DNA of 64,000 nucleotides, taken from positions 981,478-1,045,477 of the forward strand of contig MU008154.1 in NCBI GenBank assembly GCA_010909165.1, given 5' to 3'. The DNA comes from Anthoceros angustus. Taxonomy: Eukaryota > Streptophyta > Anthocerotopsida > Anthocerotales > Anthocerotaceae. The notes under the pieces were generated by a model that made no database searches, was not told where the DNA came from, and worked only from the letters and a program-made list of their open reading frames with translations. Made by a program: the position numbers and the translations under genes. Of the stretch, positions 9,578-20,345 are shown piece by piece (the first letter of the stretch is position 1; the number at the start of each line of letters is the position of its first letter).

Positions 9578-12023
9578 ATGGGGAAGTCAGGGAAGTTCTT
9601 CAGCGCTGTGAAGAAGGTGTTTAGGTCACCGAACAAGGAGTCGCCGTCGAAGGAGACGGAAAGGACTCCCACGAAGGAAGTGGAGAGGGAGGACGTGGTG
9701 AAGGAGTCGTCGTCGGCAGTGAGTGTTGTGTTCTTTCTTTTGCTTTTTTCTTAGTTTAGATTGTGTGAGAGGCTTGTTAGTATGTTGTTCTGATGAGTGT
9801 GGCTCTCTGGTGTGCAGAAAAAGACTCCTAAAGATAAGCGGAGATGGAGCTTTGGGAAAGCTGGTCTCCCTCATGGCGAAGGGCAAGCGGCCAAGGGGCT
9901 TCCGTCATCTGATAAGTTCGCTCTTACTCTGCCTCAGGCTCAGGCTCAGGCTCAAGCTCAGGCTCAGGCTGATGATGAGCAGAGCAAGCATGCTCTTGCT
10001 GTGGCTGCTGCAACCGCTGCGGCTGCAGAGGCTGCTGTGGCTGCGGCACAAGCGGCTGCTGTTGTTGTGCGCCTCACAGGTGCTGCCCGAAACTCTTTTT
10101 ATGGTGGAACTTCTCGAGAAGAGTGGGCTGCTACCAGGATACAGACGGCGTTTCGTGGTTATCTGGTAAGTTGGTTGCTTACTCGCCATTTCATGCAAAT
10201 GTTAAGCTGCAGATTGGGATGATGTGCTGATCCTTCGTTTCATGCCCTTGTTTGTGATCTAGGCTCGAAGAGCACTGCGAGCACTGAAAGGGCTAGTGAG
10301 GTTGCAGGCACTGGTTCGTGGGCACACTGTTCGACGGCAGGCCTCTATCACCCTGCGTTGCATGCAGGCGTTAGTCAGGGTGCAGGCTCGGGTCCGAGCC
10401 AGGAGGGTCCGTATGTCTGAGGAAGGTCAGGCCGTGCAGAGACAAATTCGGGAAAGGCGGCAGTCTGAGTCCCGGCACAGGAAGTCCGTGGCAGGCAATG
10501 ATCTTACTGTTTTTAGAGGAGGGCTTGCTGAGCAGTCAGGTGATGATTCCAGCATCCAAGGTCCAGGAGGTGGTTCTCTAAAGAATTACTCACGGGTACG
10601 CTCTTCTTCCGACAGGACTTGGGTGACTGAGTGTGGAGGGTTGAGAGAGGACATGTGGTGGGGTGATGATCGCGGGAGAGATTCTGAACTCCAGGTGTTC
10701 AGAGTCTGTTCTCATGATATCATTGACATCCCTACACCATATTGTCGTCCGACCCGTGGTCTTCTTGCTTGTACAGGCAGACATAGTGCACAGGCAGAAA
10801 TAGGTCTATTTTACTTCCAGTGACTTCTATGGTAATCGTTGGCTTGCAGTCTGATGGGTCATATCAGGATGGCTGGAATGACAGTGTAAGGACAGTTCAA
10901 GAACTACAAATGAAGCAACAATTCAAGCATGCAGCCGCAATGAAGCGGGAAAGAGCCCTGGCATACGCATTTTCCCATCAAGTAAGACGTTCTCATCTGT
11001 CTCGCTTCCTCCTGTGCTGCCAACCTTTTCGATCTTGTTTGTCGGTTTAGTGCAGACTTGATATATGCATGTGTTTCTCTGTCGTTGCCATTTCTCATGT
11101 GGCTTGCTTGTGCCTTGCAGCTGTGGAGATCGGCACCGAAGCAGCCGCAGCTGTTTATTGATTGTGAGCCTGACAAACCTCACTGGGGCTGGAGCTGGCT
11201 TGAGCGATGGATGGCAGCAAGACCATGGGAGAATCGGATTTTTGACAGCAATGCTAAGGATGCTCTTGAAACATCATCAGTCAAGAGTGCTGAGGATACT
11301 GCCCCAAAGATTGTGGAAGTGGATCCAGGACGGCAAAATCCCAAGCGGCGTGCATCTCCTGTTTACCAGTTCACTCCTCCATCTGGACCAGTGTCATCTG
11401 CACCGAATGGAACTGCTGCTGCATATCAGAAGCCGGCAAGCCCTGTGTTACATTCACCAGTTACTCCACCTCCTTTCCAGAAGGCAATCCCACCTCGATC
11501 TGCTAGTCCTCGGGGCCAGCCGAATCCTCAGACGTTTTCTCTGCCAATTCCAGATGATGACCACGATTTCTCGAGTGTGCTATCTACATCAAGAAGCTCT
11601 CTGAGTTTTCCTTCAGATCGACCCAAGTTTGGATTTGCCAAGCACAGTACTGCAGGTTCAATAAGGGATGATGAGAGCCTGGCTAGCTCTCCCTCCATTC
11701 CGAACTACATGACTATTACTCAGTCAGCAAGGGCTAAAGTGCGGTCTCATAGCACTCCCAAGCAGAGGCCTGAAACCCCAGAGAAGGAGCTTCCAGGTTC
11801 TGCCAAGAAGAGACTCTCATTTCCTACAGCAGAAGTTCTGCTGGCTAGCTCTGGATCTAGTCGCAGTGCTATTAGGTCTTCTGGATACCCTCAGAGGAGC
11901 CCAAGCTTGAGGAGCATCCCTGGCCCAATCAAGACAGACAGATCTTTGACGTCACTGAAGTTGGATAACGGAGAGATGACTCCCGGAGCGAATGGAGGAT
12001 TTTCAAGGCAGCCTTTTAGGTAG
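9578..12023 (+). CDS. IQ67-domain calmodulin-binding protein (IQD family)
   Basis: Five coding exons: 9578-9718, 9818-10165, 10263 to about 10622, 10850-10981 and 11121-12023, all joined in phase 0, giving about 627 residues. The third exon could instead end at 10595, also phase 0. It begins [15 protein letters not shown] as the family does. The IQ67 region spans the second and third exons: IQTAFRGYL, then [15 protein letters not shown], then two more IQ-like units. An intron splits it after GYL, the position conserved across the family. Later come [14 protein letters not shown] and [19 protein letters not shown], followed by the Ser/Pro-rich C-terminal half with ESARAKV-like and KKRLSFP motifs. 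A low-complexity (QA)n and polyalanine tract precedes the IQ region. IQD proteins bind calmodulin and scaffold microtubules or the plasma membrane. An in-frame ATG at 9398 would add 60 Cys-rich residues, which I doubt. Confidence 0.93.
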
Positions 12024-14049
12024 GTTCTTGGAGCTTTGCAGTTCTCAGGGGAGACTATGCAGCGAGCTCGGGAGAATGTGCAGGAGGCAACATCAGGTGC
12101 AAGGGGCATGAGGAATATCTCTACAGAAGACTGATTCTCTAACAGGACCTACTTGCAACTCCAATAGTTTATAGACGTGATTCATTTTCTGATTCTTTGT
12201 ACTATTACCTTTAGCTCTCACTCTAAGATAGTTCCAGGTTTCTAGTTGCTTTCAATCTGCCCTTCTGTATTTTATCAATGTTTTGCCTTTTCTTCTCTAG
12301 TAGCTACAGGAATCCAATCCACCCGCTAGTTCTGATATAGTTGTGGGCCAGGCCTTCTAAGATCCCAAGACTTCTCCATCCAGATTTCCTCAGAGTTTTA
12401 TACAAGGTTTCTGTGCGCCTTGATGATTCCCCCACCAGAATTGCAAGTCTGGTGCTGAGAATTGAGTGCCGGAGGCTGCAGTGTACAGACTTGTTAACAA
12501 CCCATCAGTGTGGGATGAAATGGGGTGTAGCTTGTGTTGTCTTAAGTGGGTTGAAACCGTCGCAGATCAAGGTGACTGTAACTGTATAGAAAGACTTCGG
12601 GCAGCGTTGCACGAATTTGTATCGCAGCTAGCGTGTCTATTCGTGACTGGGGTTGGAACAGTAGCAGATCACGGCGTCCATGATCTGCTACTGATTTGTA
12701 TACAGCCCACAGATTTGTATCACAAACCTCTGTCCCACTTTTCATTGGCTTGCACGTTTAGTTGCTGCAGCTGTCACCTGCTCATCTCCCTGCTGTGAAA
12801 TGCGGCCTACATTGCTTTTCACTGACTCTGCTTCCCCGTTGCTGTGCAGGACCTCATACGACCATTGGTCTTACCGGCGGTGAAGAAGTTACATCGAAAG
12901 CAAGCTTTGTCACCAGCTCCACAATGAAAGATAACCTGACTTCAACCACAAACCTGTTATCATCTCATCATCACCGTGTAGTTGGCTCCTGACGTTCCGT
13001 TTTTCTGTTACTAACCTGACACTGGGGGCAAGGGTCTTCCCACCCTCCATGTGGTATCTAGCCACTGCAGTCCCAAAGATGGTTCAAAAGATACTTTCGC
13101 AACTGAACCTGGAGTATTGGACAGGGTCTGCACTCGCACCTTCCTCCAACCTCGCCCACCTTCTCCTCCTTTCCCTCCTGCAGATCCTATTGGACGCACC
13201 AGTCTCTCGGGGTGACGTCATCTCTCTGGCTTGCCGTTCACTGCATTGCTTCCCAAAGTTCCATAGCGACGGGCCTTTGGGCGCGGCCACGTTGTCAAAT
13301 TCGGGTCCAACATTCCCTTGCGCCTTCCGCCGGCAGCTCGGCATGTTTGGTCACGACCCAAAACGTGTTAGCGGCTGGTACTCCTCCGGTCAGCGCGGAC
13401 CGGCTCACGACGACACGTCCGCTACAGCTAACCTAAATAATTGCCCCAGACCCCGAGCCTACCAGGCCCGGACCATGCTTACGGCCACGTGGCCGTTCCC
13501 GGAGCTGTATCCGGTGCTTTACACCTCTCACGGCCACCGCTGCTTTTCGCTCCAGTGACGCTCCGCCTCGGCGCCGGCGGCTTTCTCTCCGAGGCAGGCT
13601 GGTGAATCCCGACGCGGCGCAGTCATTTGTTGCTGCTTTCTCCCGTCCCCGCCAGTATCTTTTCGTTTGTCGGCAGGAATTTTCCGCGATCCCTTCTTGT
13701 CTTGGTTTGGTTGATCAGTCTTTCGTTCTTGAATCGTCTCGCGTGTGGATCTCCGGTGTCTCGTCTCCTCTGTGCGAATTCTTCTTGCGCGCATCGGAGC
13801 TGGAGCTGGAGCTTGGAGCTGCCGGGAGCTTGATGCTGGATGCTGTGGAGGCGCGGGCCAGATTGGATCCTACTTGATTTGATTTGATTTGATTTGAGGA
13901 GGAGATTGAAGGGGGAGCGGAGAATTCGAAGGGATCTGGTTCTTGTGTGGTTTGTGGAAGCTCGGAGTGGTGTTGGTGGAAATTCAGACGAGGCTTGGAG
14001 ACGGCACGGTGGAAGCTAGGTCGGCGGGCAACACTTGTGCGTGCGGAGG
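12024..14049. other. 3' flank of IQD, spacer and SEP2 leader
   Basis: 12024 to about 12330 reads as the IQD 3' UTR. 12340-13550 holds short frames on both strands that match nothing I know. About 13560-14049 is the GC-rich 5' leader of the next gene, with a gatttgatttgatttgattt run at 13877. Confidence 0.4.
12661..12691. repeat. 11-bp inverted repeat
   Basis: gtagcagatca (12661-12671) and its exact complement (12681-12691) flank a 9-base loop. A related gcagatcaaggtg occurs about 100 bases upstream. It may be a remnant of a small foldback element or a 3'-end structure. Confidence 0.6.
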
Positions 14050-15031
14050 ATGGAGGCCGTGCTGAAGTCGGGGCTTGCTGGTGGTATCGGTGCGTTGCCG
14101 GAGAGGAGGGTGTGCCCGTGCTCCGCTTCTGGTGCCAGTGGAAGGGGAGTGTCGTTCAGCACGAAGATCGGGGAGTCGGGGGGGCGTCTGGTTAAGGTGT
14201 CTTGCCGAGCCGCGGAGGAGCCGGCCAAGAGCGCCAGGTTGTCTGCGAGGAGATCAGGGAGCGTTCGGGAGCAGGCGAATTTGCTGTCGGAAGTCGCTGA
14301 AAGGAACGCTAAATTGCCTGTGGCGGATGCTTCCGAGCCGGATTTGCCGCTCTTCACGTTGCCGGATGATTTTGTGGAGTTTGTGGATGTGGAATTACGG
14401 ATGGCCAGTCCCAGCTTGACGTCTGGGAGAAGTAAGGACATGCTGTTGCCGCCGAAGCTATGCACTCTCAGGGCTTTTGGCGGAGGTGAGGGAGTGGTGA
14501 AGGCTAATCCTGATCCCAAGTCGGTTTATGAGCTTCTTGCTGCTAACGTTGAGGCCTCCGCGCAAGTGAAGAATTTCGAAACGCTCTCTGGGAGGCTTGC
14601 CATGGTGAGTTGTTGTTTTTTGTTTGCTTTTGTAATTCGACAGGCCTGCGGTGTGCTTTAGGCGGCGTTTGGTGCTCTGAGTCGAGTGCCGACTTCTGAA
14701 TCATGTTTGTTCTGCTGAGATAGTGACCTTTTTACATTGAGCTCGTCACTCATTCCTTATTGCATGCCTGGTGCAGATGGCTTTCTTCCTCGCGATTGGT
14801 GTTGAAGTTTTGACGGGAAACAGTGTATTCAGGGGTATTGATGTCGAGAAGCTGTTAGGAGTAGCTGCCCTCTGCGGGGTGGCTACCGTATCTGCAGCTG
14901 GCTTTGCCTTTGCATGGAGAGCTAAAGGCCATGTTGCCTCGTTGCTGTCCAAGGGTTGCCAGAATCTGGTGGATTCAGCTATTGAGAAGGTTGTTGATGG
15001 TCTCTTCTTCGACGAAAATACCTTTCCTTGA
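14050..15031 (+). CDS. SEP2: Stress-enhanced protein 2, LHC-like, plastid
   Basis: Two exons (14050-14604 and 14777-15031, phase 0) give 269 residues. The start is the first ATG in frame. The first 60 or so residues are Ser/Arg-rich and acid-poor, as expected of a chloroplast transit peptide. The central part has PPKLCTLRAFGGG, then the first light-harvesting-like helix with E177-TLSGRLAM (family ExxNGRxAM; the Asn is Ser here), running across the intron into AFFLAIGVEVLTGNSVF. A second membrane helix follows (about 215-235), then an ending DSAIEKVVDGLFFDENTFP that resembles SEP2 of flowering plants. SEP2 is a two-helix member of the chlorophyll a/b-binding superfamily, found in thylakoids and induced by high light. 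The Glu and Arg of the motif are the residues that lock helix pairs and bind pigment. I am sure of the family and fairly sure of the SEP2 subgroup. Confidence 0.85.
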
Positions 15032-15581
15032 AAAGTGGAGCTCCTTTGGTGGCCCTTTTGGACCTCACTCGCTGATGAAGTGAGCAGTTGAAGCTTGTAC
15101 GATGAGGTTCTCGCTGGATAGTGCTAATTCTTTGGTTGCATTGTTACTGAGGTGCTTTGGCAGCACATATTCTAGTTGCTTCAGCAGCATTGCTACCCCC
15201 TAACTGTACATACCTACACCTGAGGTTGGTTCTCGCGTATGTTGGGACAGCTTCTTCAGTTGCACTTTCCTGAGGTGCTTTGACAGTCTTGTATTAGCTT
15301 TATCAGCATTCATACCACTTACTGTACAGACCTACACACTGAAATTGGTACTTGGGTATGTTAGGACTCAGTTTTCTATTTCCACAACTTGTCAAATTTG
15401 AAAATACAGATGTCTCCTTCCTTCTCCCGGCTACCTTCTTACCACTCTATAACAAACGGATTTTCAGATGAGGAGCAAGAAGAAAGTGGTTCCAAACAGG
15501 GAAGAGAACGGTTCGGCCGCTGTGTGAACACTTTGTAGGATGATGGTTAGACGTGCGTTGGGTACTGTAGGTGAAGCAATA
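15032..15581. other. 3' region of SEP2, no further gene
   Basis: Two similar stretches (about 15147-15235 and 15271-15360: tgaggtgctttg-cag followed by a ...tactgtaca-acctacac-tga block) form an imperfect direct repeat in or after the 3' UTR. I see no coding region. Confidence 0.5.
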
Positions 15582-15692
15582 CCAGCTTGTTCAACATGAG
15601 CATCGAGGTCTTCACCTACACCAGCCTGTTCAACATGAGCATCGAGGTCTTCACCTACACCAGCCTGTTCAACAAAAGCATCTAGGTCTTCC
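15582..15692. repeat. 39-bp tandem repeat, three copies
   Basis: Units containing catcgaggtcttcacctaca start at 15601, 15640 and 15679 (period 39). The third copy is diverged. Confidence 0.85.
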
Positions 15693-15957
15693 CTAGAAGA
15701 GACCTGGCCCTTGCTATGGAAGATGTATGGAGAGCGATGTGTACAGTGCCCACGGTGTGAGAAACTTCAAACGACAACTTGCTTGGAAATTGGATGCAGT
15801 GTGTCATGCAGACCGTTTTTTGTTCTTCCCTAGAAGAGACCTGGCCCTTGTTATGGAAGATGCAAGGAGAGCGAGATGTACAGTACCCACGGTGTGAGAA
15901 ACTTCCAATGGCAACTTGAACAAGTAAATCATGTTTGGAAATTGGATGTAGTGTGAC
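15691..15957. repeat. 137-bp direct repeat, two copies
   Basis: A block starting ccctagaagagacctggccc at 15691 recurs at 15828 (offset 137), with about 10 percent differences and a small insertion in the second copy. It overlaps the end of the 39-bp array. Confidence 0.8.
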
Positions 15958-18570
15958 TGACATGACAGGCTGTCACACAAAAAAGACGATTAGGTACTGA
16001 AGGGGCCGTGTGCTGTTTCACCGACCACTACTTCCACTTCTGCATGGGGCCCAGCTGCAACCAGCATGTACATGTTGTACTCGGGGTGGCTGGTAGGCTC
16101 GGTCACATCAGGGTCGTCACGACTGGTTCCCGAGGCTGCCGTGCCACTTGCATGGGTAGGGCGTGAAAAGCAGCGCTGGGCAGTGTGCCTTCCGCGTGCA
16201 AAATTGTGCAAGTGGCAGACACCCGGTCATGGCAATGGAGCATCAAGGAGCTGCGAGCCCTATGAGCTGGAGCTTCAAGGAGCTGCGGGTGTTCCGCATC
16301 GGATGGGTTTGGGCCTCCAGAAGAAAACGCATGCGGCCATGATGATACTGAATTTATCCAACAACAAGCGGGGGGGAAGAAGCAGGGGTCGAATGCATTC
16401 CTTGTATTCTTGGCAACTGTGCTTCGCTGCGGCATGTAGGCATCACGCTGATACAGTGCAACTACTGTTCGAAGGCTGTGGTGTTGGGAGGCCTAAGGGA
16501 GGAGGATCTGCTGTTGGTGCTCTTGGTGTCAGATTGCCGACATGGCAGCAGGTCTATGAGAACTCCTCATCTGAGCATCAATTCGTCGCCTCCTGTTTTG
16601 GAGTTTGAAGGTGTCGTGTAGAGTGTTGTGAAGATGCTCCGCATCATTGATGGGCTACCGGGATTTTTGGTTCTCACCGGTGCCCTCCCTCTGCAGGTGA
16701 ACGTCCTTAGTATTTCAGTATCCTGACCTCCTTGCTGATGCGCAGGCTTTGTCTTACAGACGACGGACAAGATTTTTCTAAGTGGTTCTGTAGAGGAACG
16801 ACACCACGACACATCATTGACGCGATGGCACAAAGGGAGCTCGTCGGGCATTGTAAACAGGTTGCGGCACTGCAGTGGTATGGTGGGTGATAGTGTATGG
16901 TGCATGCTATGATTGTATGTTAATTCCATTTGCAATCCGAGAAAGATGATCGAAGGATTACAATGTCAGGATCCTCCTGTTTATGCCCGGTATCTCCCTG
17001 TGAAGAGCATGCAAGGAACTAATTCTGAGACCTTGGAGCTTGATTAGAAAATGCACAATTGTACATAGCCATTTAGAATTTGGGAGGTCAGGAGTACCGT
17101 GTTTTGCATAATTTTTTTCGTTTCCCAATATAAATCAAGCTTGCTTTTTCGTGTTTGTTTTCAGCCCTTTCAACGGTCATCCTGCAATACCGAATAGAGA
17201 ACCAGAAGAAGAGCTAGAAAAACATCTCACATACTGGCTTCAGTATTTCACCTCAAAATTTTAGGAGCTCTGGTTACGTTTTACCTCAAAGCGGTGGTAG
17301 GAGTAACTCATCTGGAGTGGATAGTGAGCACTGATAAAGCCAGCATCCTTGGCTGGGTGAGTTCGAAGATCAACAAGTTGCATTGTGTTTGAAGGAGTGG
17401 TTGACTTGTTTGACGAAATTCTTGTGCTAAATTCATGTTCTGCCGAGGTCGTGGAGCCTCTGGTGTCCGAAGTCTTGGATGCTTCTAAGATTTGTATCCG
17501 AAAAGCGTTTTCGTATTCCAGAGGCATGTGCTGAGATGAGCAGAGTCTTAGCTTTCTGGTCAGCCAAACCTCCTTCTCATACTGTGATGTTGTTCAAAAT
17601 TCTCCGAACCCTCGCTGTCAACGAAGTGAATGAACTCAAAACTTTCAGTTCAGATTCGGAGAGAACTATTGAGATGAGAATGCAATGTGTTGGTATCTCC
17701 ATGGTGTCGGAAGAATTGTCTTTCAAGGGTCCAGATTTTGTGATAGTCAACCCCGTTTGGATTACACACGTCTTTCTTAGGCAGTTTGATTAAGTTTTGA
17801 CAGACTGTACCCCCATCTAGCCGCCATGGAGGTCTTAGGAAGCATCAACTCTGTTTGTCCCAGGAAAGCCCAGGACAGGGAATAAGTATACTGGCTTTAA
17901 TGATGGATGGTAGCCCAGGAAAGGGAATAAGTATACTGGTTTCAATGATGGATAGTATGCTGCAATAATGCTCAGGTTGGAGTTATGTTACTGAACGGCC
18001 TCTGAGAATGCAACGCCAGCAAATTTCCTTTTTCCGGCAGCAATCTCAACGCAGACGAAAGGGCATTGAATGGCTTAGGCAGCTGTATGGCCTTACATGA
18101 GGCATACACCAAAGGAGGCGACATGGTTTCTGCATGTTGGTCGCCGTCTCCGGTGTAGGATCAGCCTCGGATATTTCCAGCACCAGGTTTTTACCCGACG
18201 TTTCAGGTACTTCTTTCCTCTTCAAAGCCAGATTTCCAATGCCTACCGTCCATACTGCCTTTTGAGCTCATGGGACCTCCCAACGGTCCAGGTTTATGTG
18301 CGCAATAGGTTGTTCTGCAAGCCTTATCTCACAATGAGACCTGACCAAGAACTGACCAGCACAAGAACGACTGCACCTTAAACCTCCATCGATGTGAACG
18401 GAATAGTGATCTTGGTGGAGAGTGGTGGGATGGTCAGGTAGGTGACCATGTAGACATACTAGTGGGATCCTCGAAAACAAGTATCTTAACAACAGGGCTT
18501 ATATATCAGCATGTGCTGGAGGAACTGACAGGATTCTGTACTTCACAAAAGGGTTGTCCAGGAATGCATC
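15958..18570. other. Long gap without a supported gene
   Basis: Frames of up to 180 codons occur (16066-16608 plus; 17479-17793 plus) but show no domain, no biased composition and no splice context that I can defend. At 17865-17950 a block (cccaggaaaggg-ataagtatactgg) is repeated. This may hold a non-coding transcript or decayed sequence. Confidence 0.35.
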
Positions 18571-18738
18571 ATCAGGCCCTAGTGGAAGTTATTATCAGGC
18601 CTTAGTGGAAGTTATTATCAGTCCCTAGTGGAAGTTATCATCAGGCCCTAGTGGAAGTTATCATCAGGCCCTAGTGGAAGTTACCATCAGGTCCGGTGGA
18701 AGCCATCATCAGGCCTTAGTGGAAGCCATCATCAGGCC
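18571..18738. repeat. 23-bp minisatellite, about eight copies
   Basis: Units atcaggccctagtggaagtt start at 18571, 18594, 18617, 18640, 18663, 18686, 18708 and 18731 (period 23, one of 22). Confidence 0.9.
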
Positions 18739-18828
18739 GGAATGTGTGATGCAGTTGACATCATGCTCACGCAGGCTAAACCGAGCCGCTCTAAAGGAGG
18801 ATCTCCGTAGACCCTTGGTTGCACAGGT

Positions 18829-18900
18829 GAAGAGTGTCCCGTGTCTCTGTGTATGTTGGACTTTGAAGAGTGTCCTGTGTCTCTGTGTATGTTGGACTTT
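18829..18900. repeat. 36-bp tandem duplication
   Basis: gaagagtgtcc-c/t-gtgtctctgtgtatgttggacttt occurs twice, at 18829 and 18865, with one difference. Confidence 0.85.
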
Positions 18901-19039
18901 GAGTTTTCTGAATATTTAGTACTGGAAAAAATCCTTTGTGCTCCAGAACAGTTAGTGTTGTACATGGAAAGACCTCAGAATACTGCAGGAAGTGTTGCAC
19001 CGGCATGGCTTGTCTTGGGCACAAGGGAAATGAATCTGC

Positions 19040-20345
19040 CTTTGAAGTCTCGCTGCCTGGCGTGCTTGGGAATAATATGGTACAAGTCTACGTCCCAAAA
19101 CAGGGCAGTTCAAGAAGTCTCTTACAAGAGAAATCGGCGTGTCTCAGAATATATGAGAAGATGGTATGGAGCAGAAATGGGCGTGTCTCATAATATACTA
19201 GAAGATAGTATGGAGTCCTTTTGCACAAGGAAAACTGGCATGCCCAGAATGTAGAGAAACCGGCGCGCCCCTGAATGTGCAATGAGATGGCATGGCATGC
19301 CTTTGCACATGGGAAATCGGCGTGGCCCAGAATGCAGTATGAGTCGACATGGCGTGTCAGAACTTTGGTAGAAAGAGTTGCACTGTGGTACGCGCAAGAG
19401 GGCAACACAATACAGGAAAAGGCCTTGCCAGTATAGGAGGTTTCATTGGAGGTCTCACATTTACTTAGTGACAAAATCAGGAGTTGGGAATCACATGTTC
19501 TTAATAACATAGTACATGAGTTGGGAATCCCAGGAGTATAGCAGGTTTCCCATGTAAATAACAAGCATAGGAGGTTTCCCATGTAAACAACAACCATAGT
19601 ACCCAGGAGTTGGGAAGCACTGGATGTCTCTGTAATAACATAGGAGTTGGGAAGCTGAGGATATCTCACATGTATGTAATAACATAGCACAGGAGTTGGG
19701 AAACACATGAGTACAATATACATAATATCACAGTGCATTGGGAAGTTGAGAAACACAGAGTACAATATACATAATATCATAGTATATTGGGAAGCATAGG
19801 ATGTCTCACATGTATGTAATAACATAGCAGTGGAGGTGGGAAACATATGAGTGCAGGAGGTCTCACGTATACATAATATCACAGTATAGGAGTTGGGAAA
19901 CTGGTGTGCCCCCGAATATAGTACGAGATGGCATGGTAGTACGAGACGACATAGTAGTGCGAGACGACATGGCGTGCTTTTGCACGATATGGCATGGCAT
20001 GGTGTGCTTTCGCACAAGGGAAACCGGCGTACGCAGAATAGGACAGGAGGAATGTCTAGTCCGACGTATTCCACAATTATGGTACGAAGAGTTCAGCACC
20101 AGCGTACTCCGAACGCGTATGAAGTTGTACATGTGCGCAGTAGCACTGTGTAGGAACAACACAATGCAGAGTCTTGCTAGTACAGGGAACAGGAGTACAC
20201 AGTACAGTAGTACACAGCACAGGAGTTGGGAAACACAAGAGTACAAAAGGTCTCACATGTACATAACAACACAATGTAGTAGTTGGGAAATCTCATACAT
20301 ACAAAGCAACACAGCATAGTAGTTGGGAGACCGGCTACATGCTAA
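19040..20345. repeat. Degenerate long minisatellite field
   Basis: Two interleaved families of imperfect repeats. One carries ttgcaca-gggaaa-cggcgtg and gagatggcatggc (19100-19400 and 19890-20040). The other carries aggagttgggaaac with cacatgtacataataacatag (19480-19890 and 20215-20335). They create a 328-codon minus-strand frame rich in Cys, Thr, Ser and Met that I regard as an artefact of the repeats. Confidence 0.7.

Noticed and set aside
16066-16608. 180-codon plus-strand frame
   Set aside because: No recognisable motif, signal or splice context; composition is like the surrounding non-coding DNA.
18571-18738. Regular 23-bp repeats that could suggest a CRISPR-like array
   Set aside because: The units are head to tail with no unique spacers, and the sequence is from a plant nuclear genome.
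19088-20074. 328-codon minus-strand frame
   Set aside because: It is made of degenerate minisatellite units and has no domain or stable composition.
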